Counted from the stretch's first letter, positions 42,350 through 50,927 are shown. The stretch: 64,000 nt of DNA from Chitinophaga sp. H8 (GCF_040567655.1 NZ_JBEXAC010000002.1:3064906-3128905), one strand, 5' to 3'. Made by a program: numbers and translations. Notes: a model not told the origin generated them from the letters alone.

Positions 42350-43120
42350 ATGGATATAGTTATTATAGGCGCTGGCAATATTGCACATTGTTTTGGTCAC
42401 CTGCTGAAGCTGCATGGACATCAGGTGGTGCAGGTGATTAGCCGTAACAGGGAGCATGCGAAGGAGCTGGGTGAAATACTGAATGTACCGTATACGGACG
42501 ATATGACGGATATCCATATGGATGCAGATGCCTACCTGCTGGCGGTAAGTGACGCGGCATTGCCAGAGCTGAACGACCAGCTGCGGTTGGGAAAAAGGAT
42601 TGTAGCACATACTTCGGGGGCCGTATCGCTGGACGCGATTTCCCGGATCTCGACCCATACAGGTGTCTTATATCCCCTGCAATCTATCCGTAAAGAGATT
42701 AAAACGTACCCACCTATACCTATTATAATGGAGGCCAGCAATGATGAGGTACTCCGCCGGCTGCAGGCATTGGCCCAGAGTATTGCCTCCCGTATTGAGG
42801 TAATGCCATCGGCCCAACGGCTCCGCCTACACCTGACTGCCGTGTTGTGTAATAATTTTACCAACCACCTGATTGCCAGGGCCAAAGCGTATTGTGAGCA
42901 ACAATCGCTGGACTTTACCCTGTTGCAGCCCATTATTAAGGAAACCTTTGACCGGTTGGAGAAATATCCGCCCCAGGCGGTGCAAACAGGCCCCGCACTC
43001 CGGCAGGACGAGATTACAATGGCTCTGCACCGCTCCCTACTGGAAGGGGACGACCAGCTACAGCTGGTGTATCAGGTATTGTCCGACAGTATTTACCAGT
43101 TTCATGCCGGTCAGCGCTAA
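42350..43120 (+). CDS. Rossmann-fold protein with C-terminal DUF2520
   Basis: 256 residues. The N-terminal half is a Rossmann domain with the dinucleotide loop GAGNIAHCFGHLL (7-19) and YLLAVSDAALPEL, like F420/NADP oxidoreductases. The C-terminal half is DUF2520 (AVLCNNFTNHLIARA, LLQPIIKETFDRL, ALRQDEITMALHRSLL). The pair is common in Bacteroidota and resembles ketopantoate or prephenate dehydrogenase-like folds, yet no reaction is proven. It is transcribed divergently from topA and leads a run of rightward genes. Confidence 0.82.
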   Translation: MDIVIIGAGNIAHCFGHLLKLHGHQVVQVISRNREHAKELGEILNVPYTDDMTDIHMDADAYLLAVSDAALPELNDQLRLGKRIVAHTSGAVSLDAISRISTHTGVLYPLQSIRKEIKTYPPIPIIMEASNDEVLRRLQALAQSIASRIEVMPSAQRLRLHLTAVLCNNFTNHLIARAKAYCEQQSLDFTLLQPIIKETFDRLEKYPPQAVQTGPALRQDEITMALHRSLLEGDDQLQLVYQVLSDSIYQFHAGQR

Positions 43121-43140
43121 CTGCCAGGGGGGACGCTATT

Positions 43141-43160
43141 CATATAATATATATTATATG
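43141..43160. repeat. Perfect 20-bp palindrome
   Basis: CATATAATATATATTATATG is self-complementary throughout, and is bracketed by GGGGGG (43127-43132) and CCCCC (43166-43170), which can extend a larger hairpin. There is no T-run. It lies between the DUF2520 and ferredoxin genes. Confidence 0.75.
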
Positions 43161-43183
43161 GCAGGCCCCCGTTTGTAATAACC

Positions 43184-43214
43184 TTGGTGAAGTGGCTTTT
43201 AAAAAATATTTTTG
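43184..43214 (+). promoter_or_regulatory. Promoter of the ferredoxin-iscX-kdsC run
   Basis: TTGG at 43184-43187, 19 nt spacing, then TATTTTTG at 43207-43214, an exact TAnnTTTG. The inferred start near 43220 leaves a very short 5' leader before ATG 43228. Confidence 0.65.
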
Positions 43215-43227
43215 CGGTCTGTTTTAA

Positions 43228-43572
43228 ATGATGGGCATGTATAATATTACATTTAAGTTTGAGCAGCAGGGATTGGAAGAAGTAACCGTTAAAAATGCAC
43301 CGGAGGGAGACTCGATCCTGGAAGTAGCACTTAAGCACAACATCCGCCTGCATCATAATTGCGGTGGGGTATGTGCCTGCAGTACCTGTCATATTTATAT
43401 AGATAGCGGGGAGGAACTGGTAGAAGAGATTACAGACCGGGAGGAGGACTTTATAGACCGGGCGCGTAATCCGCGGTTAAATTCACGTTTAAGCTGTCAG
43501 TGTATTTTACAGGAAAGTGGTGGACAGGTGCTGGTAACTATTCCGGATCAGACGTTGATCCATGGGGAATAG
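43228..43572 (+). CDS. [2Fe-2S] ferredoxin, ISC/adrenodoxin type
   Basis: A 114-residue electron carrier. The cluster ligands are C4-type: CGGVCACSTCHIYI and a fourth Cys in RLSCQCIL, with the beta-grasp framework (EGDSILEVALKHNIRLHHN) and an acidic patch (EELVEEITDREED) that would dock a reductase. This is the adrenodoxin/ISC-Fdx type that supplies electrons for Fe-S cluster assembly. The adjacent IscX gene supports this role. Two ATGs stand at 43228 and 43231 and a third at 43237; the first is used here by default. Confidence 0.88.
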   Translation: MMGMYNITFKFEQQGLEEVTVKNAPEGDSILEVALKHNIRLHHNCGGVCACSTCHIYIDSGEELVEEITDREEDFIDRARNPRLNSRLSCQCILQESGGQVLVTIPDQTLIHGE

Positions 43573-43602
43573 GTAATTAATAAATCCATAATTAATCATA
43601 TT

Positions 43603-43842
43603 ATGCTGCATTTTGAACCCCCCATTCACTGGAAAGACTATGAAGATATAGCGATTAAGCTGTATGAACGTTTCGGCGCAGAATTTACAGAGAGTAAGAT
43701 CTACCGTATCCGTTTTACCGACCTGCTGGAATGGGTATTGCAGTTGCCGAATTTTGAGGGCAAACGGGAAGAATGCAATGAAGGGCATCTGGAAATGATT
43801 CAGAGTACCTGGGTATATGAATGGCGGGATAGTCAGAAATAG
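43603..43842 (+). CDS. iscX: IscX Fe-S assembly regulator
   Basis: A 79-residue acidic protein of the IscX (YfhJ) family: HWKDYEDIAIKLYERFGAEF, KIYRIRFTDLLEWVLQL and NEGHLEMIQSTWVYEWRD. IscX binds iron and IscS and modulates cluster assembly in characterised bacteria. Its position 30 nt after the ferredoxin gene reproduces the iscX-fdx neighbourhood seen in other genomes, although iscS and iscU are not nearby. Confidence 0.88.
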   Translation: MLHFEPPIHWKDYEDIAIKLYERFGAEFTESKIYRIRFTDLLEWVLQLPNFEGKREECNEGHLEMIQSTWVYEWRDSQK

Positions 43843-43866
43843 CTGCTTATAAAAATCAAGGATCAA

Positions 43867-44388
43867 ATGAATGTACTTTCGCTGTTTAAGCCGGTTAAAA
43901 CTTTTGTATTGGATGTGGATGGTGTGCTTACGGACGGTACAGTGCAGTTATTGCCAGGCGGGGAGTTATCGCGCAGGATGAATATTAAGGATGGGTATGC
44001 GTTGCAGCTGGCAGTGAAGATGGGCTACCGGGTGGTAATCATTTCAGGGGGCAAGTCGGAGAGCGTTGTAAGCCGGTTGCAGGGATTAGGCATCCGTGAT
44101 ATTTACACCGGCGTACATGATAAGAAGGAAAAGCTGGAAGATTATGTGCTGGAGCATGGTTTACAATGGGAGGAAATCCTGTTTATGGGAGATGATATCC
44201 CGGATTACCGGCCTATGCAAATGGTAGGACTGGCGGTATGTCCGGCAGATGCGGTACCGGAAATTAAAAGTATTTGCAGATACATTTCTCCTGTGGGAGG
44301 AGGTCAGGGCTGTGTACGGGAAGTAATAGAAAAAGTACTGAAGCTCAATGATCACTGGATGATGGACGACAGTGTGCGGAGCATATAG
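43867..44388 (+). CDS. kdsC: KDO 8-phosphate phosphatase (HAD, KdsC type)
   Basis: A 173-residue cap-less HAD phosphatase that makes KDO for lipopolysaccharide. Motif I is LDVDGVLTDG (both Asp present), motif II IISGGKSE, motif III the Lys in HDKKEKLE, motif IV MGDDIPDYRPM. The tail GGGQGCVREVIEKVL is typical of KdsC and lies at the tetramer active site. Spacing of 24 nt after iscX puts it in the same rightward run. Confidence 0.9.
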   Translation: MNVLSLFKPVKTFVLDVDGVLTDGTVQLLPGGELSRRMNIKDGYALQLAVKMGYRVVIISGGKSESVVSRLQGLGIRDIYTGVHDKKEKLEDYVLEHGLQWEEILFMGDDIPDYRPMQMVGLAVCPADAVPEIKSICRYISPVGGGQGCVREVIEKVLKLNDHWMMDDSVRSI

Positions 44389-44418
44389 TCGTAGTACATT
44401 TACCGCAATTTTGAAACC

Positions 44419-45360
44419 ATGAAGCTTTTACCAGCATTTTTCAGACTAATAAGATATCCTAATCTTATATATATAGCACTTACCCAGTTTTTATTGCAAT
44501 ACTGTGTAGTGGCACCGGTATTGGTGAAAAGCGGCGAGGTCCCTTCCTTATCCGGTGGCGAGTTTTTTTTACTATCATTATCCACCATATTAATTGCAGC
44601 CGGTGGATATATTATCAATGACTACTTCGATATCAACATTGATATTATTAACAAGCCGGATAAAATGGTGGTAGATAAGATTATCAGCCGCCGCTGGGCG
44701 ATGGCCTGGCATACCATTTTTAATATGGCAGGTGTTTCCCTTGGATTTATTGTAGCCTGGAAAACCGGACAGATATACCTGGGATTAACACAGGTGATCA
44801 GTTCCCTTTTGTTGTGGTTTTATTCCACTTCCTTTAAGCGGCAGGTATTGATCGGTAATGTGGTGATATCCTTACTGACGGCGCTTTCTGTGGTGGTGGT
44901 AGGTTTTTATGAAAAACAGATCTATGAAAGCTTTGAGGCTATTATGTCTCCGGTGGGCCGTAAGCTGATCCAGATAATAGGTATTTATGCCTTATTTGCT
45001 TTTATCATCTCTATGGTACGGGAAGTGGTAAAAGACCTGGAAGACATGATAGGGGACAGCAAGGATGGTTGCCGGACCATTCCCATCGTATGGGGCATGC
45101 AGCCAGCTAAACGGTTATGTGATGGGTTGTTCCTGGCATTACAATTATTGTTGGTGATGGTGGAGCTCCGGGTATGGATCTTAGGTTGGTGGATCGCCAT
45201 TGTATACCTGCTGGTATTTGTACAATTGCCTTGCATATATGCCTGGGTGTTATTAAGAAAAGCGCATCTGCCTGCCCATTATCATAAAGTAAGCTCCCTG
45301 GTAAAATGGGTGATGCTCACTGGTATTTTATCAATGATATTCTTTAAACTTTTTCTTTGA
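44419..45360 (+). CDS. UbiA-family prenyltransferase
   Basis: A 313-residue polytopic membrane enzyme with eight or nine predicted helices. The first Asp-rich motif NDYFDINIDIINKPDK gives the NDxxD...D sites for prenyl diphosphate and Mg; the second lies around EVVKDLEDMIGDSKDG. In Bacteroidota this group is usually labelled geranylgeranylglycerol-phosphate geranylgeranyltransferase-like, close to the UbiA/MenA family; the real acceptor is unclear. It lies between kdsC and maf and its TGA overlaps the maf ATG by one nt (TGATG). Confidence 0.8.
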   Translation: MKLLPAFFRLIRYPNLIYIALTQFLLQYCVVAPVLVKSGEVPSLSGGEFFLLSLSTILIAAGGYIINDYFDINIDIINKPDKMVVDKIISRRWAMAWHTIFNMAGVSLGFIVAWKTGQIYLGLTQVISSLLLWFYSTSFKRQVLIGNVVISLLTALSVVVVGFYEKQIYESFEAIMSPVGRKLIQIIGIYALFAFIISMVREVVKDLEDMIGDSKDGCRTIPIVWGMQPAKRLCDGLFLALQLLLVMVELRVWILGWWIAIVYLLVFVQLPCIYAWVLLRKAHLPAHYHKVSSLVKWVMLTGILSMIFFKLFL

Positions 45361-45929
45361 TGTATAAGGGTAAACGGGTGATCCTGGCTTCTCAGTCGCC
45401 CAGGCGTAAACAATTACTGGAACAGGCAGGTGTTGCATTTGAAGTAAAGGTGGTAGCAACGGAAGAAACTTTCCCGGAGGGCATGCCAGTTGCAGAGGTA
45501 CCTGTACATATTGCCCGTCAGAAGGCGGCAGCAGTAGCCACATTATGCACTTCGGAAGATATTGTGCTTACAGCAGATACGGTAGTGGTACTGGATGAGA
45601 CCATTATAGGAAAACCAGTTGACCGGGAAGATGCTATCCGTATATTAACGGCATTAAGCGGGCGCACGCACCAGGTGATCACCGGTGTAGTGATCAGACA
45701 AGGCACATCAGAACAAGCCTTTTCCAAAACCACTGCCGTACATTTTAAACCACTCACACAAGAGCAGATCATTTATTACATAGATACTTATCAACCCTTT
45801 GATAAAGCTGGTGCTTATGCCATCCAGGAATGGATAGGCGCCGTAGGCATTGATGGCATCAATGGTTGTTTTTATAACGTGATGGGACTTCCGGTAAGTA
45901 AGGTGCTGGAAGTATTGGAAACGATGTAA
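45360..45929 (+). CDS. maf: Maf-type nucleoside triphosphate pyrophosphatase
   Basis: A 189-residue house-cleaning enzyme that hydrolyses non-canonical or UTP/TTP-like nucleotides to monophosphates. Signatures are LASQSPRRKQLLEQAG at the start, TADTVVVLD and IGKPVDREDAIRIL, SGRTHQVITGVVI, and DKAGAYAIQEWIGAVGIDGINGC (short form AYAIQEWIG). I placed the start at the ATG at 45360, which overlaps the previous stop; an in-frame TTG sits just before it. Confidence 0.92.
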   Translation: MYKGKRVILASQSPRRKQLLEQAGVAFEVKVVATEETFPEGMPVAEVPVHIARQKAAAVATLCTSEDIVLTADTVVVLDETIIGKPVDREDAIRILTALSGRTHQVITGVVIRQGTSEQAFSKTTAVHFKPLTQEQIIYYIDTYQPFDKAGAYAIQEWIGAVGIDGINGCFYNVMGLPVSKVLEVLETM

Positions 45930-45959
45930 AAAAAGAACGGCGCAAATAAATTGCGCCGT
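45930..45959 (-). terminator. Terminator between maf and hom
   Basis: A perfect 9-bp stem (45937-45945 with 45951-45959) and 5-nt loop, with a long A-run on its left. Read leftward this is a T-run, so it ends the hom transcript, and it also sits at the end of maf. Confidence 0.8.
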
Positions 45960-45991
45960 GAGATTGGTTGGTTGAGCGTAAAACGCAAATA

Positions 45992-47173
45992 TTATTCCAG
46001 CACCAGGATGTTTACATCTTTGTTGGTAAGCCAGTCTGCTTCTTTTAATTTCTCCAGGTTAATGACCCCTACTATATAACGCCAGGTAGGAGATTCATAC
46101 TTTTCAGAGATGCTGTAAAACTCGGAGAGTTCCACATGTTCCGGGTTTTTATACCGCAGGTATATTTTTAACTGTACATCATTGGTAAATGCCGGTTGGT
46201 TAGCTTGTTTGATCTTTTTGTATTCATACCGGTAGTTATAAAGCAATGCAGAGATATCTGATAATACGGCACTACCAGTAGCAGTACCACCAGCACCTTT
46301 ACCTACAAAGAATTGTTTGTCGGTAAATGCGCTTTCCAGCAGGATACCATTGTACTCGTTATCCACATCCGACAGCAGGTTATGTTCTTTAATCAGGTGT
46401 GGCAGTACATAAGCAAATACGCTTCCGTTTTGACGGCGGCAGTTACCGATCAGCTTGATGGTACAGTTTCTTTGTTTGGCAAACTGGATATCAAAATCGT
46501 TCAGGTGATGGATCCCGAAGTTGAACACTTCTTCCGGCTTTACAAAAGTGCCAAAGGCATGTAATAGCAGGATAACGATTTTGAACTTAGGATCGTAGCC
46601 TTCTATATCCAGGGTAGGGTCCGTTTCGGCGAAACCTTTATCCTGTGCTTGTTGCAGCGCAGTTTCAAAGCTCAGGTTCTCTTCAAAAATTTTTGTCAGT
46701 ATATAGTTGGTAGAGCCGTTGCAGATACCTTCCACTGCATTGAGCAGGTCGTTGTCATAATATTCTTCCAGGTTGCGGATAATGGGAATGCTGGCGCAGC
46801 TGGAGCCTTCATAGAGGAAAGGCACTTTGTTATCTACCTGCAGCTGATAAAGCGCCGGGAGGTTTTCTGCGATCATGCGTTTGCTGGCACTTACCACTGC
46901 TTTGCCATTGCGGAGTGCAGTGCTTACAATTTCAAAAGCCGCCTCCGTATCATTGATCAGTTCTACCACCACATCGATAGTAGGGTCCTGCAGTATTTCA
47001 TTTTTATCGGTAGTAAAATAGCTGGAATCTATAGACCGTGGTTTAGAAGGATCTTTGATACATATTTTTTTGATACGGGCATTAATACCTTTTGTTCTAT
47101 TGAGTACTTCGTATAACCCTTGTCCTACGCATCCGAATCCAAAAATGCCTAAATTGATGATTTTTTTTTCCAT
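45992..47173 (-). CDS. hom: Homoserine dehydrogenase
   Basis: A 393-residue enzyme that reduces aspartate semialdehyde to homoserine, feeding methionine and threonine synthesis. The Rossmann opening is NLGIFGFGCVGQGL. VVVELINDTEAA, GKAVVSASKRMIAE, EGICNGSTNYILT and DPTLDIEGYDPKFK follow (ending in the conserved Asp and Lys of the catalytic centre). The C-terminal extension past the catalytic domain is short and shows no clear ACT motif. It lies 82 nt after the cystathionine-synthase-like gene, and both are under the SAM-I riboswitch, which points to a methionine role. Confidence 0.9.
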   Translation of the reverse strand: MEKKIINLGIFGFGCVGQGLYEVLNRTKGINARIKKICIKDPSKPRSIDSSYFTTDKNEILQDPTIDVVVELINDTEAAFEIVSTALRNGKAVVSASKRMIAENLPALYQLQVDNKVPFLYEGSSCASIPIIRNLEEYYDNDLLNAVEGICNGSTNYILTKIFEENLSFETALQQAQDKGFAETDPTLDIEGYDPKFKIVILLLHAFGTFVKPEEVFNFGIHHLNDFDIQFAKQRNCTIKLIGNCRRQNGSVFAYVLPHLIKEHNLLSDVDNEYNGILLESAFTDKQFFVGKGAGGTATGSAVLSDISALLYNYRYEYKKIKQANQPAFTNDVQLKIYLRYKNPEHVELSEFYSISEKYESPTWRYIVGVINLEKLKEADWLTNKDVNILVLE

Positions 47174-47255
47174 ACTTTATTTATACTTCTGGTTTGATGA
47201 GCTGCAGGCTTTGCGCCGGTAGCTGTAAGCTGTTTTTATTTTGCTGAATGGTGTA

Positions 47256-48434
47256 TTACTGTAAAATGGTAATCTGTTTGCCGGCCGGGTGATTTAATTT
47301 TTCCAGTGCCTGCTTGAGATCATTGATCAGGTCTTCCGCATCTTCAATACCAACAGACAGGCGGATGCAGGAGTCCTGGAGTCCGGCCTTTTTACGGAAG
47401 TCTTCCGGGATAACCCGGTGGGTCATGGTAGCAGGATGATTGAGCATACTTTTCACTCCTCCGAAACTTTCTGCCAGTTTAAAAAGTTTAGTAGCATTTA
47501 CGATGCGGATGGCATTTTTAATGTTATCATTTTTCAGGGAAAAGCTTACCATAGCCCCATAATACTTTTGTTGTTTACGGGCGATGTGGTGGTTTTTATG
47601 AGTAGCCAGACCAGGATAAAATACTTTGTCAACCGCCGGGTGGGCTGCCAGCCAGGTAGCAACAGTCATAGCATTGCTGCATTGTTTTTCCAGGCGCAGG
47701 CATAATGTTTCGATCCCTCTCACCGTAAGCCATGCTTCAAAAGGGCTGAGGATACCACCGGAAACATTCTGGTTAAAACGTATCTGATCGGCCAGGGATT
47801 TATTGTTGACCACTACGAGGCCGGCAATCACATCGGTATGTCCCGCCAGGTATTTAGAAGCACTGTGGATCACAATATCCGCCCCTAATACAATAGGTTG
47901 CTGCACCAGAGGAGTGGACAAGGTATTATCCACTACCAGGAGGATATTATGTTGTTTGGCTATTTTACTGATAGACTTGATATCAGATATTTTAAGGGTA
48001 GGGTTGGTAGGAGATTCCAGCCAGATAATGCGGGTATTGGGTGTAATATTTGCCAGTACTTTATCTGTGTTGCTGGTATCCACATAGTTTACTTTAATAC
48101 CAAACCGGTCAAACATATGATTGAATGCCTGGAAAATACCACCGTAGGTATCTTCCACTGCCATGATTTCATCTCCTGTTTTGAGCAGTTTCAGGACCGC
48201 GTCAATAGCCGCCATCCCACTGGCAAAGCCAAAGCCCGCATATCCTTCTTCCAGGTTACAGATCAGGTCTTCCAGTACCTTGCGCGTAGGATTGTTGGCA
48301 CGTGAAAATTCAAAGCCCTTATTAATGCCCGGCGATTCCTGTACAAAGGTGGAGCTTTGATAAATAGGCACAGAGATAGCGCCTGTCAGCTCATCGATGG
48401 GAATGCTGTGTATTAATTGTGTAGCTGTTTTCAT
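47256..48434 (-). CDS. Cys/Met-metabolism PLP enzyme (cystathionine gamma-synthase-like)
   Basis: A 392-residue PLP enzyme. The pyridoxal lysine is in SASKYLAGHTDV, with GFASGMAAIDAVL and LESPTNPTLKISDI earlier, and the C-terminal GVKSMLNHPATMTHR. The group includes cystathionine gamma-synthase, gamma-lyase and O-acetylhomoserine sulfhydrylase, which cannot be told apart with certainty from sequence alone. Its control by a SAM-I riboswitch and its pairing with homoserine dehydrogenase argue for methionine synthesis, so metB-like is the best guess. A 10-bp hairpin (48451-48475) sits 16 nt upstream of the start codon. Confidence 0.88.
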   Translation of the reverse strand: MKTATQLIHSIPIDELTGAISVPIYQSSTFVQESPGINKGFEFSRANNPTRKVLEDLICNLEEGYAGFGFASGMAAIDAVLKLLKTGDEIMAVEDTYGGIFQAFNHMFDRFGIKVNYVDTSNTDKVLANITPNTRIIWLESPTNPTLKISDIKSISKIAKQHNILLVVDNTLSTPLVQQPIVLGADIVIHSASKYLAGHTDVIAGLVVVNNKSLADQIRFNQNVSGGILSPFEAWLTVRGIETLCLRLEKQCSNAMTVATWLAAHPAVDKVFYPGLATHKNHHIARKQQKYYGAMVSFSLKNDNIKNAIRIVNATKLFKLAESFGGVKSMLNHPATMTHRVIPEDFRKKAGLQDSCIRLSVGIEDAEDLINDLKQALEKLNHPAGKQITILQ

Positions 48435-48552
48435 GTGCTGTTTTTTTAGTGGTTATCCGTAAGGTACGGATAGCCCATGTCATTCATTCACGTATGTCCG
48501 CAAATGTTCTTGTTTTAACGTAACAAATCTTTGAGAAAGGAGGGGTATGGGC

Positions 48553-48584
48553 AAAAAAAAAGCACTTCCGGTTGTTGGAAGAGC
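48553..48584 (-). terminator. Expression-platform terminator of the SAM riboswitch
   Basis: Leftward, GCTCTTCC (48584-48577) pairs with GGAAGTGC (48569-48562) across a 7-nt loop with one mismatch, followed by nine T. GTTGG just after the aptamer (48624-48620) is complementary to CCAAC in this stem (48578-48574), a possible antiterminator. Confidence 0.75.
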
Positions 48585-48623
48585 TCAATAATCTTAATAG
48601 GAACGAAGATGTTTCTCTGCCAA

Positions 48624-48740
48624 CTTATCTATCTCCAGTATAGGTATACTGAAGCCGGAATTAGCACCTTTTCCCGTTTTACAACGAGATGGTTGCTAAG
48701 GCATCGCAGGGCCAAGTCCCTCCGCCTTTCTGGATAAGTC
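48624..48740 (-). promoter_or_regulatory. SAM-I riboswitch (S box) aptamer
   Basis: Read leftward from 48740, the conserved S-box blocks appear in order: CTTATCCAGAAAGGCGGAGG, GACTTGGCCCTGCGATGCC, TTAGCAACC, then AAGGTGCTAATTCC. CTTATC and GATAAG at the two ends form helix P1 (48738-48733 with 48629-48624). High SAM should let the downstream terminator form and switch off the metB-like/hom pair. A promoter lies just upstream. Confidence 0.9.
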
Positions 48741-48758
48741 ATGTAAAAGAACTGCGTG

Positions 48759-48791
48759 CAAAGGTAAGCGTACTTTGGTGAATTTTCCAAA
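48759..48791 (-). promoter_or_regulatory. Promoter of the SAM-riboswitch operon
   Basis: Leftward TTTG (48791-48788), 21 nt spacing, TACCTTTG (48766-48759), an exact TAnnTTTG. The inferred start near 48753 is about 13 nt before the aptamer. Confidence 0.7.
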
Positions 48792-48905
48792 TGGGTATCA
48801 AATTTAATTTTATTTACGTAAATTGGTACTTTGTTCTCCTTTTATGATGTTTTTTTAACTGAAATCAGCTATCCGGGAATTTGTCATGCCGGATAAGCCG
48901 GAAGC

Positions 48906-50219
48906 ATGCAACAATTAAACATTAATATAATGAGTGTTAACCCCCTACTCACAGAAGAGTTATTTCAGCACATCTGGCAATTCCGTTTATTTAGCCAGGA
49001 AGGGCTTACTACAGTAAGCGGCGAAAAGGTGCAGGTGATGCATCCCGGACAGCACAATCAACATGAAGGGCCTGATTTTACTGCTGCGAGGCTCAGGATC
49101 GGCGATACTTTATGGATGGGAAATGTGGAGCTGCATCTTAAAACATCTGACTGGTTCCGGCATGGGCACCAGCATAATCCCCGGTATAGCAATATCATCC
49201 TGCATGTGGTATTTGAGCATGACATTGCCGCGCCGGTAGCTCCATATACGCCTTGTATTGTTTTGCAGGAGCATATTCCCAAATTGTTATTAAAGAGGTA
49301 TGAGCAGTTAAGACAATCACTTCGTTTTGTTCCCTGTGCATTTGGAGCAGCTAAGGTACCATTGCTTACCTGGTATAGCTGGAAAGAGCGGTTACTGGCC
49401 GAGCGATGGGAGCGGAAAACCAGTAATATGCAGGCCTGGCTGGTATACAACAAATACAATTGGGAAGAGGTATGCTACTGGGCAGTAGCCCAGAGCTTTG
49501 GTACACCGGTAAATGCCCTTCCCTTTTTACAGCTGGCACAATCTTTACCGCATCACTTACTGATCCGGCACAGGCCTGGTTTAATGCAGCTGGAGGCATT
49601 ATTGTTCGGGCAGGCTGGGTTGTTAAAAGGAGCGTTTATAGAGGAGTATCCCCGTCAGCTCCAGGAAGAATATCACTATCTGCAGCATAAGTACCAGTTG
49701 AAGCCGCTGGTACCTTATGCATGGAATTGGCTGCGCATGCGTCCCGCCTCTTTTCCGAGTATGCGTATTGCCACTTTTGCCGGATTATTACACCAATCCT
49801 CTCATTTATTTTCCAGGATTCTGGAAACAGAAACGATTGCAGCACTGGAGCAATTATTTTCCGTACAGCCATCCGCGTATTGGCAAACTCATTACCGGTT
49901 TGATCATCCTGTTGAAAAAACTTCCCGTCCTGCCCGTTTAGCAGTACATAACATCCTGATTAATACGGTATTGCCGCTACTATTTCTTTATGGTCAGCAA
50001 AAAGGGATCCGGGAATACCAGGAAAAGGCCCTTCATCTGCTCAGCCAGCTACCTGCAGAAGAGAATAAAATCACGGCCGGATGGCACACCATGGGAGTAC
50101 CCCAGCGATGCGCCCTGGAATCGCAGGCGTTATTACAGCTGAAACAATACTATTGTGACGAAAAGCGCTGCCTGCAATGTGCAATAGGTACCAAATTGCT
50201 GCGGGAGGGCATATTTTAA
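48906..50219 (+). CDS. DUF2851 family protein
   Basis: A 437-residue protein of a family nearly confined to Bacteroidota. Matches include LLTEELFQHIWQFRLF at the start, GEKVQVMHPGQHNQHEGPDF, MGNVELHLKTSDWFRHGHQ, NIILHVVFEHD, and near the end GQQKGIREYQEKALHLL and YCDEKRCLQCAIG. The early part, with the acidic and lysine positions (GPDFTAA...NVELHLK), has the look of a restriction-endonuclease-like core, but this is inference only. The start could be ATG 48906 or 48930. Function unknown. Confidence 0.82.
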   Translation: MQQLNINIMSVNPLLTEELFQHIWQFRLFSQEGLTTVSGEKVQVMHPGQHNQHEGPDFTAARLRIGDTLWMGNVELHLKTSDWFRHGHQHNPRYSNIILHVVFEHDIAAPVAPYTPCIVLQEHIPKLLLKRYEQLRQSLRFVPCAFGAAKVPLLTWYSWKERLLAERWERKTSNMQAWLVYNKYNWEEVCYWAVAQSFGTPVNALPFLQLAQSLPHHLLIRHRPGLMQLEALLFGQAGLLKGAFIEEYPRQLQEEYHYLQHKYQLKPLVPYAWNWLRMRPASFPSMRIATFAGLLHQSSHLFSRILETETIAALEQLFSVQPSAYWQTHYRFDHPVEKTSRPARLAVHNILINTVLPLLFLYGQQKGIREYQEKALHLLSQLPAEENKITAGWHTMGVPQRCALESQALLQLKQYYCDEKRCLQCAIGTKLLREGIF

Positions 50220-50221
50220 AA

Positions 50222-50288
50222 AGCTATTAGCTTTTGGCTGTTAGCCTTTAGCTGGCCATCATGATTTATGGCTAACCGCTAACAGCTT
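50222..50288. repeat. TTAGC/GCTAA dispersed repeat, paired copy
   Basis: Left arm AGCTATTAGCTTTTGGCTG and TTAGCCTTTAGC, short core, right arm GGCTAACCGCTAACAGC. It lies between convergent genes and touches the stop codon of the OsmC gene. Confidence 0.65.
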
Positions 50289-50700
50289 ACCAATTAAACG
50301 TTACATCCTGCAAAATATCCGGATGTACACTTTTGGCCACCGGGCAGGTAAGTGCTGCTCTTTCGAGGATGGTTCTTTCTTTTTCTCCCAGCTGGTGTCC
50401 TTCAGGAAAGTCGAAACTCACTTTTACACCAGTGATCCTGCGGGGTTCGGTGCCCATGATTTTTTGAATACTTACCCGGGTGCCTTCAATTTGCCATTGG
50501 TGCTGGCGGGCAGTGATGCCCATGATAGTCAGCATACAGGAGCCTAAAGCCGTAGCTACCAGGTCGGTAGGAGAAAACCGTTCGCCTTTACCGTTGTTGT
50601 CTACAGGCGCATCTGTTTCTATGACGGTGCCAGACTGTAGATGGGTAGCAGTGGTACGAAGTTCTCCGGTATATATTATCTGTGCGGTTTGCATGGTCAT
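50287..50700 (-). CDS. OsmC-family peroxiredoxin-like protein
   Basis: A 137-residue OsmC/Ohr-fold protein that reduces organic hydroperoxides in characterised members. The two redox cysteines are visible: one in ALGSCMLTIMGI and one in RAALTCPVAKSVHP, with the Glu and Arg of GERFSPTDLVA nearby. This is the YhfA-like OsmC subgroup. It is a single gene transcribed leftward. The third codon is also Met, so the start may be 50700 or 50694. Confidence 0.87.
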   Translation of the reverse strand: MTMQTAQIIYTGELRTTATHLQSGTVIETDAPVDNNGKGERFSPTDLVATALGSCMLTIMGITARQHQWQIEGTRVSIQKIMGTEPRRITGVKVSFDFPEGHQLGEKERTILERAALTCPVAKSVHPDILQDVTFNW

Positions 50701-50869
50701 TTATTTAAGATTGGAAATGTAAAATAAATGTATTTTTATTAATTGGTCAATGGCAGGCAGTGAGCGGGTATAGAACAGTCATCCGGGAATAGTGATACCG
50801 GTGGGGATTTGTGGAGCTGAAGCGAAGGCCTTGTGGGCTGACAGCAACTAATTTTAAGAAAAAAACCTG

Positions 50870-50877
50870 TAGGTTTG
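50870..50877 (+). promoter_or_regulatory. Promoter box of the outer-membrane protein gene
   Basis: TAGGTTTG, an exact TAnnTTTG, 50 nt before the GTG start at 50928. A matching TTTG is not seen at the usual distance. Confidence 0.45.
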
Positions 50878-50927
50878 TAACAATACTATAAAACAAGCGT
50901 TTATTAAATATATAATAGCCCATTACT

